Shown in pieces: positions 30,665-39,080 of a stretch of 45,095 bases of DNA. Within the stretch, counting starts at the first letter, position 1, and each line of letters opens with the position of its first letter. The translations under genes and the position numbers were made by a program. Origin of the DNA: Brevundimonas sp. UBA2388 (GTDB lineage: Bacteria; Pseudomonadota; Alphaproteobacteria; Caulobacterales; Caulobacteraceae); NCBI GenBank assembly GCA_002343425.1, contig DDSO01000139.1:14418-59512 (forward strand), read 5' to 3'. The notes beneath the pieces were generated by a model. That model had not been told where the DNA came from. It saw only the letters and a program-made list of their open reading frames with translations, and ran no database searches.

Positions 30665-31795
30665 CGCCCTGGGCGCGGCGACCGCCGCATGATCTCCGGC
30701 GGCCCGATTGGTAAGCGAGGGGTTGAGCCAGGTCTGGACCGGGCGATCGAACCCGTAGCGGAACACAGCGGCGGCGACGAAGGCGCCGACGAAGCCGACG
30801 GACCACAGCGCCCAGCGCGCGCCGGACGGCAGGGCGTCCTGCCCCAGGGCGTCGAGCAGGCCGAACCAGACGATGCGGCTCACCTCATTGGTGAGGAACA
30901 TCGAAAACGACATCAGGGCGAGATGCTCGACCAGGCGCGAGGGCCGGAGCACGGGGACGGCGCCGGCGGCCCAGATGATCCCCGTCATCAGGCCCAGGGA
31001 CAGCAGGCTGAAGGCGCCGACCGCCTGGAAGCCGACGAGCGCGACGGCGGCGGCCAGCCCGATCGCCCCCGCGAGGCGCGGTGCGACGTACACCCGTGAC
31101 CCGTAGTAGGCCGCAGCGACCCCGAGCAGGAAGAGCGGCAGCGCGCGCAGGATGCCGTATCGCATCGGCAGGCGGTAGATCGGATCGCCGAGCCACAGCG
31201 AGGCGGCGAGATCGGCGGCCACGACAAGGACCACCGCGCCGATCACCACCAGAACCGGCGGCCAGCGCCAGAGGGCGCGGCAGATCCACGGCAGGAGGAG
31301 ATAGCAGCCGATCAGGGCCGACAGCGTCCAGGTCGGGGCGTTCCACCCCTGCCCGCCCGGAACCCCATAGGCCTGGACCAGCAACACCTGCGCCGGCAGT
31401 TGCGACCAGTCGAACCATCGCGGATTGCTGGGCGCGACGCCCGCCAGCGCGGCGGCGCCGACGATGACCACGAGAATGAGGCTGACGACCAAGTGGGCCG
31501 GAATGACGCGCAGCAGGCGCTGGCGCGCATAGGCGCGCAGCGAGACCTGCCCGGCGGCGAGGCGGTCGCCGTAGATGCGCGCCAGGACATAGCCGGAGTC
31601 GATGATGAAGAAGTCGGTGAGCAGATAGCCGCGGTCGAACACCGGATGGAGCTGCGGCAGCGCAACCGGCGAGGCCTCGCGGAAATGGTAGAGGATGATC
31701 AGCGCCCCGACGATGAACCGGAGCGCGTCCAGCCAGCCGCCGCGCGCGATACGCGGCGGGGATCGATCCATCGTCTCAGGAGCGGCGCGGCGCAT
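30629..31795 (-). CDS. Acyltransferase 3 family membrane protein (second copy)
   Basis: A 388-residue multi-pass protein: WLDALRFIVGALIILYHFRE, LLTDFFIIDSGYVLARIYGD, RLLRVIPAHLVVSLILVVIV, APTWTLSALIGCYLLLPWIC, and LALMSFSMFLTNEVSRIVWF. These follow the acyltransferase 3 pattern, although the catalytic His region reads YHF rather than the commoner FHY. The start is uncertain (ATG at 31795 or 31771), as neither has a strong ribosome site. It follows the czc cluster in the same direction after 67 bases and may be read with it. Tail-to-tail overlap with the DUF411 gene could allow transcriptional interference. Confidence 0.8.
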   Translation of the reverse strand: MRRAAPETMDRSPPRIARGGWLDALRFIVGALIILYHFREASPVALPQLHPVFDRGYLLTDFFIIDSGYVLARIYGDRLAAGQVSLRAYARQRLLRVIPAHLVVSLILVVIVGAAALAGVAPSNPRWFDWSQLPAQVLLVQAYGVPGGQGWNAPTWTLSALIGCYLLLPWICRALWRWPPVLVVIGAVVLVVAADLAASLWLGDPIYRLPMRYGILRALPLFLLGVAAAYYGSRVYVAPRLAGAIGLAAAVALVGFQAVGAFSLLSLGLMTGIIWAAGAVPVLRPSRLVEHLALMSFSMFLTNEVSRIVWFGLLDALGQDALPSGARWALWSVGFVGAFVAAAVFRYGFDRPVQTWLNPSLTNRAAGDHAAVAAPRASGAVVSAEHAG

Positions 31796-31862
31796 GGCAG
31801 GATCGTAGCCCCAAGGCGCCCAAGGAAAGGTTAGCGCCTGCCGCTCGTGGCCGCGGGGAACG

Positions 31863-32282
31863 TCAGTCCTCCGCCTTGTTCACTACGACCGACTGGGCGG
31901 CGCTCACATGTCGATGAGGGGGTATGACGATATCGGCCCGGGCGGAGAACAGGGCGGCCGACCCGAAGAGCCACAGCACGCCTATGGCGCCGGCGATCAT
32001 CCGTCCCCCGCGGTCCCGGGGTCCCAGTGCATAACAGGCGACGCCGACGCCGCCCAGGATCACCGCATAACCCAGATGCAGGGGCACGTTGTGAGACCCG
32101 GACAGGATGAAGGCGAGGCAGAAGACGACGCCGGTCGCGACGAGGCTTCCGACCCCTGCGACGACCAGATCCAGGGTCAGGTTCCGCTTGGGCGGGGGCC
32201 TCGGCCGCGACCGCCTGGTCTTGGCGCGGCCTTCCTTCCAGCGAAGGTCGCGGCTCCGGACGCTGAACCGCTTGCCGGCCAC
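31863..32282 (-). CDS. Small membrane protein of unknown function
   Basis: A 139-residue protein starting at GTG. A strongly basic N-terminus (about 34 residues, many Arg and Lys) is followed by three helices (LDLVVAGVGSLVATGVVFCL, LGYAVILGGVGVACYALG, MIAGAIGVLWLFGSAALF) and a short tail. No family recognised. It begins four bases after the DUF305 stop, so it belongs to the same operon. The ribosome site is weak, consistent with translational coupling. Confidence 0.6.
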   Translation of the reverse strand: MAGKRFSVRSRDLRWKEGRAKTRRSRPRPPPKRNLTLDLVVAGVGSLVATGVVFCLAFILSGSHNVPLHLGYAVILGGVGVACYALGPRDRGGRMIAGAIGVLWLFGSAALFSARADIVIPPHRHVSAAQSVVVNKAED

Positions 32283-32286
32283 GGCG

Positions 32287-32730
32287 TCAGGGCCTGACGC
32301 CGGCGGGCGGGGCGTCCTCGTGGCGGGCCAGCAGTATCCTCATCCGGATGATCTCGGCCTCCTGGGCGGCGATGATCTCGCGGGCGAGGTTTTGGACGTC
32401 CGCGGCCTCGCCGTGTTCGACGGCGATCTTCGCCATGGCTATGGCGCCCTCGTGACGCGCGATCATGCCCCGAAGGAAGTCGATGTCGGCATCGCCGGTA
32501 TAGGCGATGGCCATGCCCCGGTGCATCCGATCATTCGCTTCACGGTAGGCCCGCGTCGAAGGAGCCTCCCCCGGCGTCGCGCCCTGAGCGTCGTGAGCAC
32601 CGGCATCCCGGGCCGAGGACGGGGGCGCCGCGTCCGCCGCAGGTCGCGACCGCCCCGACAGCATGCCGTAGGCGAAGGCCGACAGTGCAAGGAACACGGC
32701 GATGACGGAAACCCATCCGATGCGCTTCAT
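32287..32730 (-). CDS. DUF305 family membrane-anchored protein
   Basis: A 147-residue protein with an N-terminal anchor (VSVIAVFLALSAFAYGMLSG), a disordered Ala/Ser/Asp linker, and one DUF305 domain: ANDRMHRGMAIAYTGDADID, FLRGMIARHEGAIAMAKIAV, NLAREIIAAQEAEIIRMRIL. The usual MIPHHxGA is MIARHEGA, so one His of the pair is replaced by Arg. This may change or weaken metal binding. The ATG overlaps the P1B-4 ATPase stop (ATGA), so the two are coupled. Confidence 0.85.
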   Translation of the reverse strand: MKRIGWVSVIAVFLALSAFAYGMLSGRSRPAADAAPPSSARDAGAHDAQGATPGEAPSTRAYREANDRMHRGMAIAYTGDADIDFLRGMIARHEGAIAMAKIAVEHGEAADVQNLAREIIAAQEAEIIRMRILLARHEDAPPAGVRP

Positions 32731-34817
32731 GCGGCTGTTCCCTTCGGGTCGGGCGCCGTCGTGGCGGCCGCGCCAGTCGACGGAACGGCCCTGCGAGTCG
32801 GGTCGCGGTAGCCGAGGAGCCGGAGGGCGTTGAACACGACCAGAACGGTCGAGCCCTCGTGCATCGCCACCGCCGGCCCGATGCCCAGTCCGAAGATGGT
32901 GGCGGGCACAAGGAAGGCGACCACCCCCAGGCTGACGACCAGGTTCTGCAGGATGATGCCGCGGGTTCTGCGGCTCAGACCGACCGCGAACGGCAGTTGC
33001 GAGAGATCGTCGGACATCAGGGCGACGTCGGCGGTCTCCAGCGCGACGTCCGATCCGGCGGCCCCCATGGCGATGCCCACGGTCGCGGTGGCCATGGCGG
33101 GGGCGTCGTTCACGCCGTCCCCGACCATGGCGATCTTGCCCTCGGCGCGCAGCCGTTTGATGGCGTCGACCTTGTCCTCGGGCATCAGATCGCCCCAGGC
33201 CTCGGTAAGGCCCACCTGGCTGGCGATGGCCTGAGCCGCCTTCTGATGGTCTCCCGAGATCATGATCATCCGCGACACGCCCAGCGCGCGCAGGGCGTCC
33301 AGCGCGGTGCGAGCCGCAGCCCGTGGCGTGTCCAGCAGGCCGATCACGCCGAGGTCCCGTTCGCCCAAGCGCACGACCATCAGGGTGCGGCCCTCCAGCC
33401 GCAGGCGCGTGACGGCCGCCTCCGCCTCGGCGCTGAGCGGGCCGACGCCGTCCACGCCGAACATCTCCGGCTTGCCGATCCAGACCGGCGCGCCTTCGAA
33501 CCGGGCGCTGACGCCTTTCCCGGTCAGGCTTTTAAGCTCCGACGCCGCGGCGATCACCGCGCCCTTGAGACGCTCGAGCCCGTCGCGCGCGATCGCCTCC
33601 GCCAGAGGGTGGTCGCTCAGCCGCTCGACGGCGACGGCGGTCGTCAGGAGGTCGATCTCCTGCGCGCCGCCCACCGGAACGATGTCGGTAATCCGGGGCC
33701 GTCCTTCCGTCAGTGTGCCGGTCTTGTCGAACGCGATGGCGCTGAGCGAGCCCAGGTTCTCCAGGGGGGCGCCGCCCTTGATCAGGACGCCGGCCCGGGC
33801 CGCGCGGGCGACGCCAGAAAGGACGGCGCTGGGCGTGGCGATGGCGAGGGCGCAGGGGCTGGCCGCCACCAGAACCGCCATGGCCCGGTAGAAGCTGTCG
33901 CGGAAGGGCTCGTCGACGACGACCCAGGCGAAGAGCAGAATGAAGGCGAGGCCCAGGACCGCGGGCACGAAGATCCGTTCGAAGCGGTCCGTAAATCGCT
34001 GCGTGGGAGACTTCTGGGTTTCCGCCTCGCTGACCATGCGGACGACCTTGGCCAGGGTCGTGTCGGTGGACTTGCGCGTCGTCTCGATCTCGATCGCGCC
34101 CGCGCCGTTGATGGTGCCCGCGAAGACGATGGAGGCAGAGCCGATCTGAGCGGGTCGCGCCCGGGCGGTTTCGGCGTCGACGACCGGTTGCTTGTCGACC
34201 GGCATGCTCTCGCCGGTGACGGGCGCCTGGTTGATGCTTGTCGCACCGACCACGACAAACCCGTCGGCCGGGAGCCGTTCGTTCGGACGCACGACCACCG
34301 TATCGCCGACCTCGACCTCTTCGACCGGAACTTCGAGAACCTGATCGCCGCGGCGAACATGGGCCGTGCGCGGCGCCAGGTCCGCCAGGGCTTCGATCGC
34401 CCGTTTGGCGCGGCCCATGGCGTAGTGTTCGAGGGCGTGGCCGATGCTGAACAGGAACAGGAGCAGCGCGCCCTCCGCCCAGGCCCCGAGCGCCGCCGCG
34501 CCGGCGGCCGCCACGAGCATCAGCGTATCGATCTCGAACCGCTTGTTGCGGAGGTTTTCAAAGGCCTCGCGGACTGTGAAGAACCCGCCGAAGCCATAGG
34601 CGACCACATAGAGGGTGAGAGGCAGCCATGCGGGGACGCCGGGAGCGAGCTTTTCGAGGCCGAAGCCCAAGGTCAGGGCAGCGCCGCTCGCCAGGGCGAA
34701 AATCACTTCGGTGTTCGGCCCGAATACGCCGCCATGCGCATGCGGGTCGGCGCCCGCCTTTTCGCTCGTATGGTCGTGGCCGTCTCCGGCTTGATGATCG
34801 GCTTCGGGCGTACTCAT
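32727..34817 (-). CDS. P1B-4-type divalent metal ATPase (Co/Zn/Cd/Fe class)
   Basis: A 696-residue pump. The N-terminus is His/Asp-rich (HQAGDGHDHTSEK and PHAHGG) and has no HMA domain. Core motifs: TGES (201-204), SPC in LVAASPCALAIATP (320-322), DKTGT (364-368), [10 protein letters not shown], and the last-helix signature HEGSTVLVVFNALRLLG. SPC together with HEGST defines subgroup P1B-4 (CoaT, CtpD, CzcP), not the CPC Zn/Cd/Pb pumps. It should export Co, Zn, Cd or Fe. AGGAGG precedes the ATG, which overlaps the CDF stop as ATGA. Part of the leftward czc cluster. Confidence 0.92.
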   Translation of the reverse strand: MSTPEADHQAGDGHDHTSEKAGADPHAHGGVFGPNTEVIFALASGAALTLGFGLEKLAPGVPAWLPLTLYVVAYGFGGFFTVREAFENLRNKRFEIDTLMLVAAAGAAALGAWAEGALLLFLFSIGHALEHYAMGRAKRAIEALADLAPRTAHVRRGDQVLEVPVEEVEVGDTVVVRPNERLPADGFVVVGATSINQAPVTGESMPVDKQPVVDAETARARPAQIGSASIVFAGTINGAGAIEIETTRKSTDTTLAKVVRMVSEAETQKSPTQRFTDRFERIFVPAVLGLAFILLFAWVVVDEPFRDSFYRAMAVLVAASPCALAIATPSAVLSGVARAARAGVLIKGGAPLENLGSLSAIAFDKTGTLTEGRPRITDIVPVGGAQEIDLLTTAVAVERLSDHPLAEAIARDGLERLKGAVIAAASELKSLTGKGVSARFEGAPVWIGKPEMFGVDGVGPLSAEAEAAVTRLRLEGRTLMVVRLGERDLGVIGLLDTPRAAARTALDALRALGVSRMIMISGDHQKAAQAIASQVGLTEAWGDLMPEDKVDAIKRLRAEGKIAMVGDGVNDAPAMATATVGIAMGAAGSDVALETADVALMSDDLSQLPFAVGLSRRTRGIILQNLVVSLGVVAFLVPATIFGLGIGPAVAMHEGSTVLVVFNALRLLGYRDPTRRAVPSTGAAATTAPDPKGTAA

Positions 34818-35413
34818 CGGATCGCCTCCTGATTGTCGTCAGTGCGAGCGGCGTCTCGCAGAATTTCGAGGCCGCCCTTGATGGCGACGACCGCCACCAG
34901 CGCGCCCACGACCAGGTCGGGCCATGCTCGTCCCAACCACAGGACCAGGGCGCCAGCGACCAGAATGCCCCCATTGGCGATGGCGTCGTTAAGGCTGAAG
35001 GTCTCGGCGGCGCGCATGTTCACGTCGTCGGTCTTCACCTTCCGGAGCAGGAGCAGGCACCAGAGGTTCACGGCCGCCGCCACGAGCGCCATCGTCATCA
35101 TGGCGGGACCGAGCGGTTCGGCGCCCGTCAGCCATCGACGGACCACATCGGCCAGGACGCCCGCCGCGAACAGCAACAGCAGCACACCTGAAAGACGGGC
35201 CGCGCCGGTTTTCCAGGCCGGGGCGCGCCCTACCGCGAGGAAGCTGATCAGATAGACGGCGCTGTCCGAGGCATTGTCCGCCGCATTGGCGAGAAGGGCG
35301 CTGGAATCCGCCAGCCAGCCCGCGACGCCCAGCCCGACGAACAGGGCGGCGTTCAGCACCAGGACCCAGAGCAGGATCCGCCGTTGATCGTCCTCGGGCG
35401 TCCGAACGCTCAC
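34814..35413 (-). CDS. Short CDF-like cation transporter
   Basis: A 199-residue membrane protein starting at GTG 35413 with GGGAGACC upstream. Five or six helices are visible. NAADNASDSAVYLISFLAVG carries the spaced Asp residues of cation diffusion facilitators, and SLNDAIANGGILVAGALVLW the second ligand region. It lacks the C-terminal cytoplasmic domain of full-length CDF proteins. It resembles the protein at 41978 in length and layout. The likely role is Zn/Cd/Co efflux or supply of metal to the P1B-4 pump, to which it is coupled. Confidence 0.8.
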   Translation of the reverse strand: MSVRTPEDDQRRILLWVLVLNAALFVGLGVAGWLADSSALLANAADNASDSAVYLISFLAVGRAPAWKTGAARLSGVLLLLFAAGVLADVVRRWLTGAEPLGPAMMTMALVAAAVNLWCLLLLRKVKTDDVNMRAAETFSLNDAIANGGILVAGALVLWLGRAWPDLVVGALVAVVAIKGGLEILRDAARTDDNQEAIR

Positions 35414-35438
35414 ATCAGGTCTCCCTCGCCGGCTCTGC

Positions 35439-35774
35439 CTAGACCGGCTCGACCGCCGCGTCCGGCCAGCGCAGGACCTCGACCGCCTCAAGCGTGACCG
35501 GTCCGAGGTGTTCCAGGTCCGACAGGGTTGCCAGAAAGCCCCGGAGCCTGGACTCGTGATCGAGCAGTTCGATGATCAGGGCCTGGTCATCGTCCAGCAC
35601 ATGGCGGCGATGGAGATGCGGCGTGTGGCCGAAGCCGACCAGGGCCCGCAGTACGGTCGCCCCGGCGACGCCGGCCGCCCGCGCGCGTTCGGTGACGATC
35701 TCGAAGACCTTGCGATCCCCGAAATAGGCGGCCTCGTCGGTGTAGAGTCTCATCAGTTTGATGGGGTCTGGCAT
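35439..35774 (-). CDS. DUF190 family protein
   Basis: A 111-residue cytoplasmic protein with PII-like layout: KLMRLYTDEAAYFGDRKVFE, RARAAGVAGATVLRALVGFG, LHRRHVLDDDQALIIELLDH, and a C-terminal strand VTLEAVEVLRW. DUF190 proteins are small ferredoxin-fold trimers seen beside RND metal efflux genes and CrcB; a regulatory role is suspected. GGAGG precedes the ATG. It lies 57 bases after czcA and 25 bases before the CDF gene. Confidence 0.85.
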   Translation of the reverse strand: MPDPIKLMRLYTDEAAYFGDRKVFEIVTERARAAGVAGATVLRALVGFGHTPHLHRRHVLDDDQALIIELLDHESRLRGFLATLSDLEHLGPVTLEAVEVLRWPDAAVEPV

Positions 35775-35831
35775 GGCTGCCTCCGGGATGGGGGGGATCC
35801 CCGCCGCCGATACGACGGCGGGGACTTGGGA

Positions 35832-38800
35832 CTATTCCGCCGGGACCGGCTCGGCGGCCGGCGCGTCGGTGGGCTTGGAACGCCGCCCTTCGGTGAGGCC
35901 CAAGACCAGCCGGCTCATCGCCGGCAGGACCAGGAGCGTCAGCAGGGTCGCGGTGATCAGGCCGCCGATCACCACCATGGCCAGGGGCTTCTGCACCTCC
36001 GCCCCAGTGCCATGGGCCAGCGCCATAGGCACGAAGCCGATGGCCGGGACCAGGCCGGTCATGATCACCGGCCTCACCCGCTCCATGCAGCCCTCGATTA
36101 TGGACCGGGAGAGCTCCATCCCGTCATCGAGCCGTTGCCGGATCGAGGACATCACCACCAGGCCGTTCAGCACCGCCACGCCGGCCAGGCAGATGAAGCC
36201 CACCGCCGCCGAAACCGAGAAGGAGATGCCGGTGAGGGCCAGGGCGAAGACCCCGCCCGCCAGCCCCAGGGGCACGGTCAGGAAGACCGCCACGGCCCGC
36301 CCGAACGTGCCCACGGCCAGGAACAGCACCGCGAAGATGGCCAGGAAGCAGATCGGCACAACCAGCGACAAACGGTCCGAGGCCGCCTTGAGGTTCTGGA
36401 ACTGGCCGCCCCATTCGATCCAGGCTCCCGCCGGCAGGGCGACGGCTTCGACCTTGGGCGTGGCCTCGTTCACGAACGAGCCGACATCGCGGCCCCGGAC
36501 GTTGGCCTGGACCACGACCCGCCGCTTGCCGTTCTCGCGGCTGATCTGGTTCAGCCCCTCGGCGAAGCGGAACGAAGCGACCTGGCGCAAGGGGACGGAC
36601 GCCCGGGTGCGGCCTTCCTGTTCCGGCAGCATCACCGGGATGGCGCCGAGTGCGTCCATGTCGTTCCGGCTGGCGCCGGGCACGCGCACCACCACATCGA
36701 AGCGGCGATCGCCCTCGAACAACTGCCCGGCCTCGCGACCGCCCATGGCGGCGGCGACCGTATCGGCGACCTCCTCCACGGTCAGGCCGAACCGCGCGAT
36801 GGCGGCCCGGTCAAAGGTCACGTCCAGGGACGGCGCCCCATCGGTCTGTTCGACCTTGACGTCGGCCGCGCCCGGGGTGGCGTTCAGCTGCGCCGCGATC
36901 TGATTGGCCGTCGCGGTCAGCTGGTCGAGGTCGTCGCCGTAGATCTTGATGGCCACGTCACCCCGCACGCCGGCGATCAGTTCGTTGAAGCGCAGTTCGA
37001 TCGGCTGGCTGAGCTCATAACCCTGACCGACCTGGGCGTTGGCCGCAGCCTCCACCCGCTCGATGACATCCTCCTTGGTGTTCACCCCTTCAGGCCACTG
37101 GTCCTGCGGCTTGAGGATGATGAAGCCGTCGGAGATGTTGGGCGGCATCGGATCGGTGGCCACCTCGGCGGTGCCGGTCTTGGAGAACATCAACTCGACC
37201 TCGGGCAAGGCGGTGATGGCGGTCTCGACGCCGCGCTGCATGCGAACCGATTGCTCGACCGCGGTCGAAGGCACCCGCTGGGACGCCAGCGCCAGATTGC
37301 GTTCGTCCAGTGTCGGGATGAACTCCTGTCCCAGCATACTGAAGATCACCCCGGCTACGGCGAACAGGGCCAGGCCGCCGCCGACGAAGGGCCAGGGACG
37401 GGCGACAGCCTGATGAAGGACAGGCTCGTACTTCGCCTTGATCCAGCGAATAACGAAGACGTCTTTCTCGGAGACCTTGTTGCGCATCACCAGCGCCACC
37501 ATCGCGGGGACGAAGGTGATCGACAGGATGAAGGCGGCGACCAGGGCCAGCATCAGGGTGATGGCCATGGGCGAGAAGGTCTTGCCCTCGACCCCCTGGA
37601 AGGTCAGCAGCGGCGCGAAGGCCAGGAGGATGATGGCCTGACCATAGACGGTCGGTTTGATCATCTCCTGGGTGGCGATGGTGGTTTCCTCCAGACGCTC
37701 GCGCAGGGTGAGCAGGCGGCCTTCATGGTGCTGCCGCTCGGACAGCCGTCTCAGGCAGTTCTCGATGATGATGACGGAGCCGTCGACGATCAGACCGAAG
37801 TCCAGCGCCCCCAAACTCATCAGGTTTCCCGACACCCCCAGGTAATTCATGCCGATGGCGGTCATGAAGAAGGAGATCGGGATGATGGCCACCGCGATCA
37901 GGGCGGCGCGGACGTTGCCGAGCAGCAGGAACAGGGCGACGGCGACCAGGATCGCCCCCTCGATGAGGTTGCGCTGGACGGTCGAGATGGTGGCGTTGAC
38001 CAGCTTGGAGCGATCCAGCACCGGGGTGACCTTGATCCCCGGCGGCAGCGATCGAACGGTCGTCTCCAGCTGTTCGCCGACCGCGCGGGCAACGGTGCGG
38101 CTGTTCTCGCCGATCAGCATCAGGGTCGTGCCGATGACGACCTCGCGACCGTTCATCGTCGCTCCGCCGGTGCGTAAATCTCCCCCGAGACTGACGGTGG
38201 CGACATCGCGAACCGCGACGGGCACGCCGCCGCGGGTGGCGACGATAGCTTCCTCGATCTGGCTCAGACTGCGGATGCGGGCGTCGGCCCGCACCAGATA
38301 GGCCTCGCCGCCGCGCTCGACGAAGTTGGCGCCGACCGAAAGGTTTGCAGCCTCCAGCCCCTGCGCCAGCTCACTGTATGAGACGCCGTACTGGGCCAGA
38401 CGCGTGGGGTCGGGTTCGACCACATACTGTTTTTCGAAGCCGCCGATGGTGTCGACGCCGGCGACGCCATTCACCGTGCGCAGTTGCGGCGCGATGATCC
38501 AGTCCTGCACGGTCCTGAGGTAGGCGGCGCGGGAGACGTCGTCCGTCAGGCGATCGCCTTCAGGGGTGAGGAACGACCCGTCAGACTGCCAGCCCGGCTG
38601 ACCGTTGCGCACCGTCGCGCCGCGGCCGCCCGGATTGGTGTAGTCGATGGCGTACATGAACACTTCGCCCAGGCCCGTCGTGACGGGCCCGATCTGGGGC
38701 TGGACGCCCTCGGGCAGGCTCTCCTGGGCCTGAACGAGGCGTTCGCTGACCTGCTGGCGCGCGAAATAGAGGTCGACGTTCTCCTCGAAGATCACGGTGA

Positions 38801-39077
38801 CCTGTGAGAAGCCGTTGCGCGACAGGGATCGCGTCGATTGCAGGCCGGGGATGCCGGCCATGGCGGTCTCGACCGGGAAGGTGACGCGTTTCTCGATCTC
38901 GACCGGCGAGAGCGAGGCGTCGGAGGTGTTGATCTGCACCTGGTTGTTGGTGATGTCCGGCACGGCGTCGATCGGCAGCCGGGTCAACTGCCACGCGCCG
39001 TAGGTGGAGACGATCAGCACGAGCGCGATGATCATCCATCGCGCCCGCACCGACAGGGCCATGAGGTTGGCGATCAT
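35832..39077 (-). CDS. czcA: CzcA-type heavy-metal RND efflux pump
   Basis: A 1081-residue HME-RND transporter with 12 membrane helices and two large periplasmic loops. The start RARWMIIALVLIVSTYGAWQ, PVEIEKRVTFPVETAMAGIP and the proton-relay motif LDFGLIVDGSVIIIEN are diagnostic. D426, D432 and E439 correspond to D402, D408 and E415 of C. metallidurans CzcA at a constant offset of 24. The extra residues probably lie in a polar insertion at about 146-175 of the first periplasmic loop. The pump uses proton flow to move Zn, Co or Cd from the periplasm through CzcB and CzcC. GGAG precedes the ATG; three bases separate it from czcB. Confidence 0.95.
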   Translation of the reverse strand: MIANLMALSVRARWMIIALVLIVSTYGAWQLTRLPIDAVPDITNNQVQINTSDASLSPVEIEKRVTFPVETAMAGIPGLQSTRSLSRNGFSQVTVIFEENVDLYFARQQVSERLVQAQESLPEGVQPQIGPVTTGLGEVFMYAIDYTNPGGRGATVRNGQPGWQSDGSFLTPEGDRLTDDVSRAAYLRTVQDWIIAPQLRTVNGVAGVDTIGGFEKQYVVEPDPTRLAQYGVSYSELAQGLEAANLSVGANFVERGGEAYLVRADARIRSLSQIEEAIVATRGGVPVAVRDVATVSLGGDLRTGGATMNGREVVIGTTLMLIGENSRTVARAVGEQLETTVRSLPPGIKVTPVLDRSKLVNATISTVQRNLIEGAILVAVALFLLLGNVRAALIAVAIIPISFFMTAIGMNYLGVSGNLMSLGALDFGLIVDGSVIIIENCLRRLSERQHHEGRLLTLRERLEETTIATQEMIKPTVYGQAIILLAFAPLLTFQGVEGKTFSPMAITLMLALVAAFILSITFVPAMVALVMRNKVSEKDVFVIRWIKAKYEPVLHQAVARPWPFVGGGLALFAVAGVIFSMLGQEFIPTLDERNLALASQRVPSTAVEQSVRMQRGVETAITALPEVELMFSKTGTAEVATDPMPPNISDGFIILKPQDQWPEGVNTKEDVIERVEAAANAQVGQGYELSQPIELRFNELIAGVRGDVAIKIYGDDLDQLTATANQIAAQLNATPGAADVKVEQTDGAPSLDVTFDRAAIARFGLTVEEVADTVAAAMGGREAGQLFEGDRRFDVVVRVPGASRNDMDALGAIPVMLPEQEGRTRASVPLRQVASFRFAEGLNQISRENGKRRVVVQANVRGRDVGSFVNEATPKVEAVALPAGAWIEWGGQFQNLKAASDRLSLVVPICFLAIFAVLFLAVGTFGRAVAVFLTVPLGLAGGVFALALTGISFSVSAAVGFICLAGVAVLNGLVVMSSIRQRLDDGMELSRSIIEGCMERVRPVIMTGLVPAIGFVPMALAHGTGAEVQKPLAMVVIGGLITATLLTLLVLPAMSRLVLGLTEGRRSKPTDAPAAEPVPAE

Positions 39078-39080
39078 GGT

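Noticed and set aside
32859..34832. Long open frame antisense to the P1B-4 ATPase, and a similar one at 14828-16438 antisense to the Cu-ATPase
   Set aside because: Same reason: codon-position GC bias keeps the complementary frame open; the sense strands encode complete pumps.
35508..38177. Very long open frame antisense to czcA
   Set aside because: It is a GC-skew shadow: czcA has complete RND motifs on the other strand, while the antisense product is low-complexity and rich in His, Asp, Gln and Arg with no fold signature.
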